Positions 1-8,817 of a stretch of DNA of 18,913 nt are shown one piece after another; the first letter of the stretch is position 1; each line of letters begins with the position of its first letter. The translations under genes were made by a program, and so were the position numbers. The notes beneath the pieces are model-generated. The model was not told where the DNA came from, ran no database searches, and saw nothing but the letters and a program-made list of their open reading frames with translations. Origin of the DNA: an uncultured Opitutia bacterium (lineage in GTDB: Bacteria; Verrucomicrobiota; Verrucomicrobiia; Opitutales; UBA953); the NCBI GenBank assembly GCA_903840235.1, contig CAIMFE010000257.1, positions 1-18,913 of the forward strand. The letters run 5' to 3'.

Positions 1-2721
1 ACTTGTTTAGGCGGTGCCATTCGCGACCCTCTTTCAGGTCGCTCCTACGTCTATCAGGCCATGCGAGTAACGGGTGCGGCTAATCCGTTAACCCCTTACG
101 ACCAAACTCTGCCTGGTAAACTTCCTCAAAGTAAAATCACAAGAGGCGCTGCTGCAGGGTATTCGTCTTACGGAAATCAAATTGGTTTAGCTACTGGTTT
201 AGTTTCAGAGCACTACCATCCTGGATATGTAGCCAAGAGAATGGAGATTGGTGCCGTCGTAGCTGCCGGACCACGTGAATGTGTTCGTCGCGAAGTTCCT
301 TCGCCTGGTGATGTGATTGTATTAGTTGGTGGCCGCACGGGTCGTGATGGCGTTGGTGGCGCCACAGGTTCATCGAAAGAACATACGGAAACTGCCTTAC
401 AGAACTCTGCAGAGGTTCAAAAGGGCGATGCCCCTACTGAACGAAAGCTTCAGCGTCTTTTCCGCGATGCCACGGTAAGTAAACTCATAAAACGTTGTAA
501 CGATTTCGGTGCTGGTGGCGTTTCTGTTGCCATTGGCGAATTAGCTCCATCGCTTCATATTCATCTCGATCGCGTTCCTCTTAAGTATGACGGCCTAGAT
601 GGAACGGAAATCGCATTATCCGAATCGCAAGAACGGATGGCAGTGGTTTTAGACCCTAAAGACGTTGCCCAATTTATTTCTGCGGCTCAGAGAGAAAATT
701 TGGAAGCGGTTTTAGTGGCTGATGTTACCGATACTGGACGACTCATCATGGAGTGGCGCGGACAGCGTATTGTCGATATCACCCGAGATTTCTTAGACAC
801 CAATGGCGTGAGTCAGTCGGCTATGGCCTCGGTCGTCGCACCCGATTCAACGAATCATCCCTTCTTAACGAACTCAAAGTCGCTCAGTGTTGACGAATTT
901 AAAAAGGCATTGTCGAGTCTGACTCTTGCAGCGCAACGTGGCATGGGTGAACGCTTCGATTCATCCATCGGAGCCAATACGGTTATTCATCCGTTTGGAG
1001 GATTAACCCAGACCACTCCGCAAGATGCGATGGTCGCCAAACTGCCTGTTTTAAATGGTGAAACTGATGTTTGTACGATTATGGCCTACGGATTTAATCC
1101 TGAGGTCGCTCAGTGGTCGCCCGGACATGGTGCCGTATGTGCGGTGGTTGAATCGCTCGCTCGCCTTACCGCGGCTGGCGGAAACCCACTGCGCGCGCGT
1201 TTAACTTTCCAGGAGTATTTTGAAAAATTAGGTAATGATTCTAAGCGCTGGGGTAAGCCGTTGGTTGCATTGTTGGGTGCACTCGATGCGCAACTTGAAT
1301 TTGGTACAGCTGCGATCGGTGGTAAGGATAGTATGTCTGGTTCATTTAAAGATCTCGATGTTCCACCGACGCTCGTTTCATTTGCTATTGTACCAGGTAA
1401 GTCAGGTGAAGTGATTTCTGCAGAATTCAAAAAATCAAACTCCACCATCGTGCTCGTCGATGTACCACGAACCGAATCTTTATTACCTGATTTAAAACTA
1501 GCCAAAAAACAATGGGCAGCTGTGCATAGTTTGATGAAGCAGGGTAGGGTTTTGGCTGCGTCAGCAGTCAGAAACGGTGGCGTCGGCTATACGCTTGCTC
1601 GTATGTCTTTTGGCAATCGTGTCGGCGTGGCTCTTAATGCTGCACCTTCAGCTGACTTCTTAGTCCCCAATTACGGCTCAATTATTTTAGAAGTAGAATC
1701 AACGGTCGATCTTGGTGAACTGTCGTATCGTATTTTAGGGAAGACTCAGGCCGTCCCCGTTATTTCTTGGCCCGGAGTCAGCGTTGCCATTGATGAACTA
1801 TTAAAAATCAATGAAGGCGTTTTAGAATCCATTTTCCCAACTAAAGCTAACGAGCCTGTGGGCGAGCCACTTACCTTTAATTATAATACACGCTTAATTC
1901 ATAAACCAAAAATCAGAGTGGCTCGTCCACGCGTGGTCATACCTGTTTTCCCTGGAAGTAATTGTGAGTATGATACCGCGAAGGCCTTTAACCAGGCCGG
2001 TGCCGAGTCAGAAATATTAGTATTAAGAAATGGTAATGCTGAGTCATTGGCGGAATCACTTCAGGCCTTTGCCGAAGCCATTAAGCGTTCGCAAATCCTC
2101 ATGATTCCTGGCGGTTTTTCGGCGGGAGATGAACCCGATGGCTCGGGTAAATTTATTGCGGCCGTTCTTAAGTCGCCCGTGGTTCGTGATGCGACGATGG
2201 ATTTATTAAAATCGAGAGACGGTTTAATTCTGGGTATTTGTAACGGATTTCAGGCTCTGATTAAAACGGGTTTAGTTCCGTATGGTGAGATTCGTGATGT
2301 GGATCATCACGCTCCCACTTTATTTTACAATTACATCGGACGACACATTTCACGTTACGCTTATACTCGGGTGGCTTCTGTGAATTCGCCTTGGCTCTCA
2401 AAGATGTCGGTCGGACAACAACACACCATTCCATTTTCACACGGAGAGGGCAGGTTTGTCGCATCACCTGGTATGATTGATGAATTAGCCCGCCACGGGC
2501 AAATTGCTTTCCAATATTGTGATTCAACGGGTCAGCCTTCCCATAAAATTGATTTCAATCCCAACGGATCGATTCATGCCATTGAAGGCATTACTAGTCC
2601 CTGTGGACGTGTCTTAGGTAAGATGGGTCACAGCGAACGTACGGGGCGCGACGTTGCTAAGAATATTCCTGGTAATAAATATCAGCCACTCTTTGAAGGC
2701 GGCGTAGAATATTTTAGTTAA
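1..2721 (+). CDS. purL: Phosphoribosylformylglycinamidine synthase (FGAM synthetase), 5' end outside window
   Basis: Converts FGAR, glutamine and ATP to FGAM in de novo purine synthesis in the cytoplasm. The frame is open from base 1 and the first codons already encode conserved PurL sequence (GGAIRDPLSGRSYVYQAMR), so the ATG at 61 is internal and the gene begins upstream. About 906 residues are present. Single-chain enzymes of this family have roughly 1250-1300, so about a quarter is missing. Visible parts are the ATP-binding/AIRS-like synthetase region (GGRTGRDGVGGATGSS, CNDFGAGG), a second AIRS-like half (SPGHGAVCAVVES, AIGGKDSMSGSF) and a C-terminal class I glutaminase domain starting near VVIPVFPGSNCEYDTA. 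The nucleophile Cys is in GICNGFQ (codon 2239-2241) and a conserved HGEGRF follows (codon 2440). The wording FQEYFEKL and GGKDSMSGSF matches the clade found in Clostridia and streptococci rather than the E. coli form. Its stop overlaps the stop of the convergent photolyase by four bases. Confidence 0.97.
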   Translation, partial: TCLGGAIRDPLSGRSYVYQAMRVTGAANPLTPYDQTLPGKLPQSKITRGAAAGYSSYGNQIGLATGLVSEHYHPGYVAKRMEIGAVVAAGPRECVRREVPSPGDVIVLVGGRTGRDGVGGATGSSKEHTETALQNSAEVQKGDAPTERKLQRLFRDATVSKLIKRCNDFGAGGVSVAIGELAPSLHIHLDRVPLKYDGLDGTEIALSESQERMAVVLDPKDVAQFISAAQRENLEAVLVADVTDTGRLIMEWRGQRIVDITRDFLDTNGVSQSAMASVVAPDSTNHPFLTNSKSLSVDEFKKALSSLTLAAQRGMGERFDSSIGANTVIHPFGGLTQTTPQDAMVAKLPVLNGETDVCTIMAYGFNPEVAQWSPGHGAVCAVVESLARLTAAGGNPLRARLTFQEYFEKLGNDSKRWGKPLVALLGALDAQLEFGTAAIGGKDSMSGSFKDLDVPPTLVSFAIVPGKSGEVISAEFKKSNSTIVLVDVPRTESLLPDLKLAKKQWAAVHSLMKQGRVLAASAVRNGGVGYTLARMSFGNRVGVALNAAPSADFLVPNYGSIILEVESTVDLGELSYRILGKTQAVPVISWPGVSVAIDELLKINEGVLESIFPTKANEPVGEPLTFNYNTRLIHKPKIRVARPRVVIPVFPGSNCEYDTAKAFNQAGAESEILVLRNGNAESLAESLQAFAEAIKRSQILMIPGGFSAGDEPDGSGKFIAAVLKSPVVRDATMDLLKSRDGLILGICNGFQALIKTGLVPYGEIRDVDHHAPTLFYNYIGRHISRYAYTRVASVNSPWLSKMSVGQQHTIPFSHGEGRFVASPGMIDELARHGQIAFQYCDSTGQPSHKIDFNPNGSIHAIEGITSPCGRVLGKMGHSERTGRDVAKNIPGNKYQPLFEGGVEYFS

Positions 2722-4139
2722 CTCCGTAGTTTCTTAAACGCGGCTAAAGCTCGATCTCGGCCTTCCGTGAGTCCGATAGCGGGTACGGGATAATTCTTTC
2801 CGAGGACGACGCCTGCTTTTGCTAAAACATCGGCAGGTGCTTCCCAGGGCTTATGAATCCATTCAGCGGGCATCTTGGCTAACTCGGGAACGTATTTGCG
2901 GACGTAGTCGCCTTGTGGATCAAATTTCTCGCCCTGGAGGACCGGATTAAAAACACGGAAGTAGGGTGCAGCATCGGCACCACAACCGCCCGCCCACTGC
3001 CAACCGAGCGTGTTAGAAGCTAAATCGGCATCCACTAAGGTATCCCAGAACCATTTAGCTCCATCCTGCCAGGGTTGGAGTAGGTGTTTAACTAAAACGG
3101 ACGCAGCAATCATACGAACGCGATTATGTTGCCAGCCTGTTAACCACAACTGACGCATGCCAGCGTCCACAATAGGGAATCCTGTTTTACCCTTTTGCCA
3201 CGCACGTAGAAGTTTGGGGTCGGGCTGCCATGGAAAATCGTCGAACTCTTTTCGCAAAGCCTTTTCAGGAGTGTGGTTGAAATGGTGGAGTAGGTGGTAA
3301 CCAAATTCACGCCAGCCGATTTCAGCGATGTAGCGCTGACCGCTCTTGGTTTCGGCGAAAGCTGTTTCTTTAATCGCGGTATAAATTTCCAAGGGAGAAA
3401 TTTGGCCAAAGTGTAAATAGGGCGAGAGTCGAGAAGTGCCGTCGATATTGGGAATGTCACGGGCCTCGTTATAATCTTTAACGGGGGCTTTTTTGAATTC
3501 AGCGAGACGACTTTCTGCGCCCGCTCGTGTGGGATTCCATTCCTTGGAGAATTGATGATCCCATTTTATTTTAGGTAAGAGCTTTAGACTATCAATCGAT
3601 ACCGTTGATACGGACTGACTTGGACCCTGAATTTTTTTGGGTGCTTTACTCGGTGTGCCGAATTGTAGATTAGCTAAGCAGTTTTTCCAAAATGGAGTGA
3701 AGACCTGAAACGGGTTACCCGAAAGATTTTTAATTTTCTGTGGTTCGTGAAGCAGGCTACCATTAAAAGATTCCACTTTGAGTCCGCTATTTCTTAGCTG
3801 AGTTTTGATTTCCGTATCGCGCTTCACGATCAAGGGCTCGTAACGACGATTCCAAACAACACTCGTTGCACCCGTTTCTTTAATCAATTTTTCTAATTCT
3901 TTTAAACTGTCGCCTTGGCGAATGATTAAAGGGCTGCCCGCTTTGTTGAATTGTTCAGCGAGATCAATCAGTGCATGATGCAACCACCATTGCGTCGCTC
4001 CGCCGGGACCCCATTGGCCTTCCGATTTTATATCGTGGATATAAACAGGAATGACCGAGTCGCCGGCAGCGACAGCGGCCTGCAGGGCTGGATTATCAGC
4101 TAGACGTAAATCTTGTCTAAACCAGACGAGGGTAGGCAT
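2718..4139 (-). CDS. phrB: Deoxyribodipyrimidine photolyase, class I (cryptochrome/photolyase family)
   Basis: Light-driven repair of cyclobutane pyrimidine dimers using FAD and an antenna chromophore. The 473-residue length equals the usual size. The N-terminal Rossmann-like antenna domain opens with TLVWFRQDLRLADNPAL. The C-terminal FAD domain shows IGWREFGYHLLHH, GKTGFPIVDAGMRQLW, GWQHNRVRMIAAS, DADLASNTLGWQWAGG and DAAPYFRVFNP, which together carry the conserved flavin pocket, the Asn in ASNTLGWQW and the tryptophans of the electron-transfer chain. The ATG at 4139 lies 27 bases after the stop of the M42 peptidase gene on the same strand, so the two are probably cotranscribed. No Shine-Dalgarno sequence is visible. 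The TAA stop overlaps the purL stop in a shared TTAA. A cryptochrome-like photoreceptor is possible, but the CPD class I motifs make repair the better call. Confidence 0.95.
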   Translation of the reverse strand: MPTLVWFRQDLRLADNPALQAAVAAGDSVIPVYIHDIKSEGQWGPGGATQWWLHHALIDLAEQFNKAGSPLIIRQGDSLKELEKLIKETGATSVVWNRRYEPLIVKRDTEIKTQLRNSGLKVESFNGSLLHEPQKIKNLSGNPFQVFTPFWKNCLANLQFGTPSKAPKKIQGPSQSVSTVSIDSLKLLPKIKWDHQFSKEWNPTRAGAESRLAEFKKAPVKDYNEARDIPNIDGTSRLSPYLHFGQISPLEIYTAIKETAFAETKSGQRYIAEIGWREFGYHLLHHFNHTPEKALRKEFDDFPWQPDPKLLRAWQKGKTGFPIVDAGMRQLWLTGWQHNRVRMIAASVLVKHLLQPWQDGAKWFWDTLVDADLASNTLGWQWAGGCGADAAPYFRVFNPVLQGEKFDPQGDYVRKYVPELAKMPAEWIHKPWEAPADVLAKAGVVLGKNYPVPAIGLTEGRDRALAAFKKLRS

Positions 4140-4166
4140 AGCATCAGAGTGATGAATGCCCTAAAA

Positions 4167-5243
4167 TTACCAAGTGTAAGTTTGGTTTTTCTTAACCTGG
4201 CAGGCGAATTCGACCAGAAGCTGGACGCATTGCTCAACCACGGCGAGGTCGACGACTTCACCAGGGGTGTGCATGTAACGAAGGGGAATGGAAACCAATC
4301 CGCAGGCCACACCACCATTGGCCATTTGGATGGCGCGGGCATCGGTGCCAGTGGGTCTGGATTCAGCAGCGACCTGATAAGGGATGCTCAGTGATTCGGC
4401 TGCAGCTACCATTTGGTCGAACACAAGTGGGTTGATATTCGGTCCGCGGCTAATGATGGGTCCGCCCGATAAAGTGAACTTACCAAACTTGCGATTATCG
4501 GCGTCGGGGTGATCCGTCGCATGACCTACATCAACTGTGATGGAAACTTGTGGGTTGATTCCTTGGGCGGCGACTTGCGCACCGCGTGTACCGATTTCTT
4601 CTTGAGTCGTGGCAACGGAAACAACGCGAGCGACGAGGTCTTTTTGTTTAGCGAGACGGCGGAAAGCTTCCATGCAGACATAGGCACCGGCTTTATCATC
4701 GAATGCGCGAGCGACCCCGATGGAGCCGCGGAGAATTTCAGGTCCGTCCGAATAAATCGCCGGATCGCCAATGCGCACGATGTTTAAGGCATCAGTGCGA
4801 TTGTTAACACCGATATCAATCCACATGTCATGACGTTCGGGAACGCGTTTACGATCTTCAGGAGAGAGTAAATGAACGGCGCGTTTTCCGGTAACGCCGA
4901 GAACGGGTCCATTGCGGGTGAGAATATGAACGCGACGACCGGAAGGGATGACGTGGTCGTGACCGCCTAAAAATTCGAAGTAGAGGAAGCCTTTATCATC
5001 GATATGTGAAATGATGAGGCCGATTTCGTCGATGTGACCGGCGAACATTAAGGTTGGTCCGCCTTTACCTTTTAATTCGGCAATGCGATTACCTAGCGTA
5101 TCTTTATTATAATTGTCGGCCGAGTCTTTCACATAGCGGTCGATGACGGCTTGGGCAGCGAATTCATGACCCGTGGGAGATTTGGCATCGAGGAGTTCTT
5201 TGAGAAATTCAGGATAACCTGACGACGAAGGCTTTTTGGACAT
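4167..5243 (-). CDS. M42 family metallopeptidase (glutamyl aminopeptidase / deblocking aminopeptidase type)
   Basis: Cytoplasmic dinuclear metal aminopeptidase that trims peptides; homologues are often mislabelled endoglucanase M. Counting from the ATG at 5243 the protein has 358 residues, normal for the family. Metal and catalytic residues are all visible: His70 in AGHIDEIG, Asp182/183 in RAFDDKAG, Glu215-Glu216 in TTQEEIGTRG, Asp238 in TVDVGHATDHPD and His325 in RYMHTPGE. The start at 5243 (MSKKPSSSGYPEFLKELL) is chosen because the frame upstream runs back through an intrinsic terminator to an ATG at 5330 and encodes no family sequence. No Shine-Dalgarno is seen; the bases before the start are pyrimidine-rich. 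The gene is separated from the upstream DUF1080 gene by that terminator, so it likely has its own promoter and runs into the photolyase gene. Confidence 0.93.
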   Translation of the reverse strand: MSKKPSSSGYPEFLKELLDAKSPTGHEFAAQAVIDRYVKDSADNYNKDTLGNRIAELKGKGGPTLMFAGHIDEIGLIISHIDDKGFLYFEFLGGHDHVIPSGRRVHILTRNGPVLGVTGKRAVHLLSPEDRKRVPERHDMWIDIGVNNRTDALNIVRIGDPAIYSDGPEILRGSIGVARAFDDKAGAYVCMEAFRRLAKQKDLVARVVSVATTQEEIGTRGAQVAAQGINPQVSITVDVGHATDHPDADNRKFGKFTLSGGPIISRGPNINPLVFDQMVAAAESLSIPYQVAAESRPTGTDARAIQMANGGVACGLVSIPLRYMHTPGEVVDLAVVEQCVQLLVEFACQVKKNQTYTW

Positions 5244-5303
5244 AGCATAGGGAATAAGGGTTTGGGCGTAAAAGTCGAGCGAGGGCAGAGAAGTGTTTAG
5301 GCA

Positions 5304-5328
5304 TAAAAAAAGCCCAATAAAATTGGGC
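5304..5328 (-). terminator. Intrinsic (Rho-independent) terminator
   Basis: Read on the minus strand this is GCCCAAT, loop TTT, ATTGGGC, then seven T residues. On the plus strand the arms are 5312-5318 and 5322-5328 and the A run is 5305-5311. It begins 25 bases past the stop of the DUF1080 gene, so it ends the Gfo/Idh-DUF1080 transcript. The flanking A and T runs extend the stem, so it may also work weakly in the other direction. Confidence 0.9.
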
Positions 5329-5352
5329 AATTTTCGACAATTTAGGCTTAAA

Positions 5353-6087
5353 TTACTTCGAGCTTAAATCTTTGATTTTGATGTTCTTAAACCAAACTTC
5401 GTCGCCGTGTTCCTGGAGGAGGATGTGTCCAGATTCCCATTCGCCAAAGTTTCCGCCGTACTTTTTATCGGCGTATTTACTCTTCGCCACGAGGGCTTTG
5501 AATTCATCGGTCGTGCGATCGTAGGAGACGACGAGCATGCCGTTTAGCCAATGCTCCGTTTTTTTGCCATCAGTCTTAACTAATGCCGTGTTCCACTGAC
5601 CGATTGGATTAGGTTTTTTATCTTTGTTCGCGGTGATGATATCGTACAACGAACTGATGGTGCGGTTGCCGTTGGTGCCCAATTTTGCATCGGGGTGATT
5701 TTCGTCATCGAGCATTTGGAATTCTAAACCAAAAGCAGAACCGGCACCTTTGTTCAGGTTAGGTTGGACGAAATATTTTAATCCACTGTTGGCACCTTGG
5801 GTTAATTTAAAATCAACGCTGACCTCGAATTTAGAGAATTTTTCGTTGGTGATAATATCTCCAGCCGCGGCGGATTCTTTACCGCCGGTTGATTCGGTGT
5901 GGAACATGCCATCCACAATCGTCCATCCCGCCTTAGGAAATTCTGGGCCTTTAGCGGAGCGCCAGCCCTCGGTAGTTTTTCCGTTAAACAATAATTTCCA
6001 GCCCGCTGCTTTTTCGGCATCGGTTAACTCATTATCGCCAGCAAAACCGACGAGCGGAATCAGTGCGGCTAATAAATATTTTTTCAT
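5353..6087 (-). CDS. DUF1080 (3-keto-disaccharide hydrolase-like) secreted protein
   Basis: Exported protein with the DUF1080 concanavalin-like fold; some family members hydrolyse 3-keto-glycosides. It has 244 residues. A signal peptide covers roughly residues 1-17 (MKKYLLAALIPLVGFAG). The diagnostic family opening WKLLFNGKTTEGWR follows at about 30-43, then FKLTQGANSGLKYFV, GLEFQMLDDENHPD, SSLYDIITA, QWNTALVKTDGKKTEHWLNG and ILLQEHGDEVWFKNIKIK, all typical in order and spacing. The ATG is 2 bases beyond the stop of the Tat-signal Gfo/Idh gene, so the two form an operon. Oxidation of a sugar to a 3-keto form followed by cleavage is a plausible joint job, but the substrate is unknown. A terminator lies just downstream. 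There is no Shine-Dalgarno, so translational coupling is likely. Confidence 0.92.
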   Translation of the reverse strand: MKKYLLAALIPLVGFAGDNELTDAEKAAGWKLLFNGKTTEGWRSAKGPEFPKAGWTIVDGMFHTESTGGKESAAAGDIITNEKFSKFEVSVDFKLTQGANSGLKYFVQPNLNKGAGSAFGLEFQMLDDENHPDAKLGTNGNRTISSLYDIITANKDKKPNPIGQWNTALVKTDGKKTEHWLNGMLVVSYDRTTDEFKALVAKSKYADKKYGGNFGEWESGHILLQEHGDEVWFKNIKIKDLSSK

Positions 6088-6089
6088 AT

Positions 6090-7613
6090 TTAGAATTTAG
6101 TAGGGATTTTAAAGCCAGTACGACCTTCACGTTTTGCAACGAGGTCGCGATTGGCGGCTTCGGAGTTCGCACCAGTGAAAAGTTCCGTTTTTGGATCTTG
6201 GGAGAGCGGAGTACCGAGCGTTAAGCTAGCGGGATCAACTTTAACGCCATTAACAGCCAGGTGATCTTTCAAGCGGCTGTAAGCTTCGGAAAGTCCGGAA
6301 CTTGATTTAACTGCCTCAGTGATTTCGCCATTATTTTTCTTAGCACCAAGACGATAAGAAATATTAGCCGCATGGACTAGGCTGGTAGAAATATGGCACT
6401 CGTGCAACGGAGCATGGATATCGGAATTAGAACCTGCACGAATACATTCAAACCAGTTAGCATGGTGGCCCGATGCACCTCCTGACATGTCTACTTGGCT
6501 AGCCTCTTTACCGTAGGATTTAATGACCGCACCTGATGCGTCATAAGCTTTAGCGGAGTGGTAGTCGGGAACGATGATGGTAGCGTTTTCACACTCAATG
6601 ACGATTCCGATAGAGGCTTTGCTCAATTTATGAATTTTATCCATGGGACCTTCCATCGTTCCGTCCGAGGTGAGTCCGCGAACTTCTGCAATGAGAGGTG
6701 CGGCTGAATAGTTATAAATGGCTAAGAAGTTGTTAGGTGTTTCTCCACAGTCACTGTAGGATAAGCGGCCACCGATGGACATTACTTCAGGGGCAACTTC
6801 ATGCGTATTGAGGAACCAGCGAGCGATATCGATTTCATGGATGGCTTGGTTGCACATATCGCCACCGCCGTAATTCCAGAACCAGTGCCAATCATAGTGT
6901 ACAGAACCTAGGCTTTTTGTTTCGTTAACTGAATCGGTTTGGTTACCACGAATGGATTCTTGGATGTCGGCCGGTCCGTTCCATAAATCATAGTCAATAT
7001 TGCTTGGTATGGAATTCTTCTTGGCTGGTCCGATGGACTTACGGCGTTTATAACAGAGTGCACGGGCAACTTTTACTTTTCCGTAGACGCCCGCGTGGAC
7101 ATCTTTGACGGCGGCACGAATGCCCACGCCAGATCGGCTCTGGGTGCCTGCTTGAATGACTAATTTATTGAAATAGCTTCCAGCGGCAACGAGTTGCTGA
7201 CCTTCGAAAATATTATGTGAGAGAGGTTTCTCGATGTAGAGGTGCTTGCCGGCTTGCAGTGTCCAGATGCCTTGAATCGAGTGTTGGTGATTGGGGCTAG
7301 CGATGGAGACGGCGTCGATATTTTTATCTTCAAGCATCTTACGAATGTCGGTGTAGCCTACTGCACCAGGACAATCTAATAGCCCTTTAGCGAGAACGTC
7401 TGAATCGACATCGCATAAAGCAACAATACGCACACCAGGAACTTTTTTAATTTCTTTAATGTGTTCGAGGCCACGACTGCGGAAGCCGACCACGGCTACT
7501 CGAATATCACTGTTGGCACCCGTGGATTGGGCGAGGCTACGAGCACTTAATCCTGCGACGGTTGCAGCCAGAGCAGTATTCTTGATGAATGAACGACGAT
7601 TGAGGGGTGACAT
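6090..7613 (-). CDS. Gfo/Idh/MocA family oxidoreductase with Tat signal
   Basis: NAD(P)-dependent sugar or inositol dehydrogenase of the Gfo/Idh/MocA superfamily, apparently exported folded. The N-terminus has a twin-arginine signal (NRRSFIKNTALAATVAGLSA, residues 5-24). A Rossmann domain follows from about residue 37 with IRVAVVGFRSRG, then ALCDVD, SIASPNHQHS and the family-defining YIEKPLSHN, where Glu128-Lys129-Pro130 holds the catalytic lysine. The C-terminal half contains DWHWFWNYGGGDMCNQAIHE and DIARWFL, typical of the secreted planctomycete/verrucomicrobial subgroup, in which cofactor is carried out by Tat export. The 507-residue length is long for the superfamily but usual for this subgroup. 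Start at ATG 7613; the preceding bases are C-rich with no Shine-Dalgarno. It is the first gene of a two-gene unit with the DUF1080 gene. Confidence 0.94.
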   Translation of the reverse strand: MSPLNRRSFIKNTALAATVAGLSARSLAQSTGANSDIRVAVVGFRSRGLEHIKEIKKVPGVRIVALCDVDSDVLAKGLLDCPGAVGYTDIRKMLEDKNIDAVSIASPNHQHSIQGIWTLQAGKHLYIEKPLSHNIFEGQQLVAAGSYFNKLVIQAGTQSRSGVGIRAAVKDVHAGVYGKVKVARALCYKRRKSIGPAKKNSIPSNIDYDLWNGPADIQESIRGNQTDSVNETKSLGSVHYDWHWFWNYGGGDMCNQAIHEIDIARWFLNTHEVAPEVMSIGGRLSYSDCGETPNNFLAIYNYSAAPLIAEVRGLTSDGTMEGPMDKIHKLSKASIGIVIECENATIIVPDYHSAKAYDASGAVIKSYGKEASQVDMSGGASGHHANWFECIRAGSNSDIHAPLHECHISTSLVHAANISYRLGAKKNNGEITEAVKSSSGLSEAYSRLKDHLAVNGVKVDPASLTLGTPLSQDPKTELFTGANSEAANRDLVAKREGRTGFKIPTKF

Positions 7614-7756
7614 AAAATAGGGGTGAGTTCGAGAATAGTGAGATTATTGGACAGTCGAGAAAGTTCCATTAAAAGTGAATAAAATCTCAGGCTAGAAGTC
7701 TCATTTAATCTAGTAATCTCCTTAATGATGCCTTTTGAGGGTAAAAGTCTGGCGGC

Positions 7757-8311
7757 CTATTTTTTGGTAAATTTCCAGCACCCTGGTTGGTGGTCTGAAA
7801 ATACGCCCACGGCTTGTAAAAAAGCATGCATAATCGACGGGCCGACAAACTTCATCCCACGCTTTTTTAAATCTTTAGATAGTTTTAATGCTAATGGGGA
7901 AGTGGAGGATTTTAATCGATGGCGTATTTTATTTTCTCGGGCATGGTCCCAGAGCCACTGCGAAAAACTTCCGTACTCTTGCTGTATCGTTAAGAAAATT
8001 TTCGCATTATTTACCGTAGAGATAATTTTTCCGCGATGGCGCACAATGCCTGGATCTAAAATTAATTTATCAATTTTTGTTTTTTTAAATCGGGCGACTT
8101 TTTTAGGGTCGAACTGCGCAAAGGCTTTACGGTAATTTTCTCTTTTACGAAGAATCGTTAACCAAGATAGGCCTGCTTGAGCTCCTTCCAGTGTCAGTTG
8201 CTCAAAAAGTTTATCATCGTCGCAAACCGTTTCGCCCCATTCAGCGTCGTGATAGTTAACGTAGAGAGGGTCTTCGCCGCACCAAAAACAACGTCGCTTA
8301 TTTTTCTTCAC
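7757..8311 (-). CDS. tag: DNA-3-methyladenine glycosylase I
   Basis: Base-excision repair enzyme removing 3-methyladenine from alkylated DNA. The 184-residue length is close to the 187 of E. coli Tag. The zinc ligands can be placed: Cys8 (RCFWCGEDPLY), His21 (NYHDAEWG), and the His and Cys of SDHQPGCW near the C-terminus. The base pocket residues Tyr20, Glu42 (LEGAQAGLSW) and Trp50 are kept. An extra cysteine, Cys11, lies three residues after the first ligand. The start is a GTG immediately following the TAA of the upstream gene (TAAGTG), so translation is probably coupled; AAAGG lies a few bases before it. No in-frame ATG is available nearby, and the next conserved residue is already at position 7-8, so GTG is the sensible start. 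Confidence 0.95.
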   Translation of the reverse strand: MKKNKRRCFWCGEDPLYVNYHDAEWGETVCDDDKLFEQLTLEGAQAGLSWLTILRKRENYRKAFAQFDPKKVARFKKTKIDKLILDPGIVRHRGKIISTVNNAKIFLTIQQEYGSFSQWLWDHARENKIRHRLKSSTSPLALKLSKDLKKRGMKFVGPSIMHAFLQAVGVFSDHQPGCWKFTKK

Positions 8312-8764
8312 TTAACCTTTGCTGGATAGGCCCTTAAGCCAAGTGGTCCAACCCGCGGGTAGACTTCGCGCAAGTGCACCTCTAATAATTGTATCTAGAT
8401 AAGCTTTGGCAGGAAGGTGTGGTCCGGTGGGATCGATGACTTTAAAGGCATCGCACTCAAAGGGGCAGTCTTCGACACCCGCTTCCCAGACGGTGATGGT
8501 TGTGCGGCGATAACCTGGACCCTCGGCTGTCGATAATCTCACCCAGTCGTCTGCGGTGAGTTCATAGATGCATCCCCACACGCCAGGGGACTGTTCATCG
8601 TCTATAATATCAGCTGATCCGCCTCCCCAAGTAACGCTCGGGTGGGTGAAGGCTAGACGATGTTTAGGGAGAAATGCTTTACAACGATACTGATGTCCTG
8701 GGCAACGACGCTCCATTTGACTGCTGTCGAGATTTGAACCGTAGGCGAAGTAGTACCGACTCAT
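8312..8764 (-). CDS. Gamma-glutamylcyclotransferase family protein
   Basis: Small cytoplasmic protein of the GGCT/AIG2-like fold, whose members turn gamma-glutamyl amino acids or peptides into 5-oxoproline. It has 150 residues. The substrate-binding signature YFAYGSNL is at residues 5-12, and the candidate general acid/base is Glu81 in RLSTAEGPGYRR. The spacing between these and the stretch WGGGSADIIDDEQSPGVWGCIYEL matches the family. The substrate cannot be told from sequence. The ATG at 8764 follows 53 bases after the receptor gene. The TAA stop touches the GTG of tag, so the two are translated as a pair although no functional link is obvious. No Shine-Dalgarno is visible. Confidence 0.88.
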   Translation of the reverse strand: MSRYYFAYGSNLDSSQMERRCPGHQYRCKAFLPKHRLAFTHPSVTWGGGSADIIDDEQSPGVWGCIYELTADDWVRLSTAEGPGYRRTTITVWEAGVEDCPFECDAFKVIDPTGPHLPAKAYLDTIIRGALARSLPAGWTTWLKGLSSKG

Positions 8765-8817
8765 AATTAAGGAAGGTCATACTAGTTTGCTATCCACCGC
8801 CTTGGCAAGGAAGGGAA

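Noticed and set aside
4113..4787. Plus-strand genes opposite the M42 peptidase
   Set aside because: These frames are the antisense of a well-conserved gene and show no recognisable domain.
5244..5330. Longer N-terminus for the M42 peptidase starting at ATG 5330
   Set aside because: It would begin just upstream of the terminator of the preceding gene and be translated through it, adding residues not found in the family; ATG 5243 gives the usual length.
8309..8314. Frameshift joining the cyclotransferase-like gene and tag
   Set aside because: Both proteins are complete by family length and motifs; TAAGTG is a normal stop-start junction.
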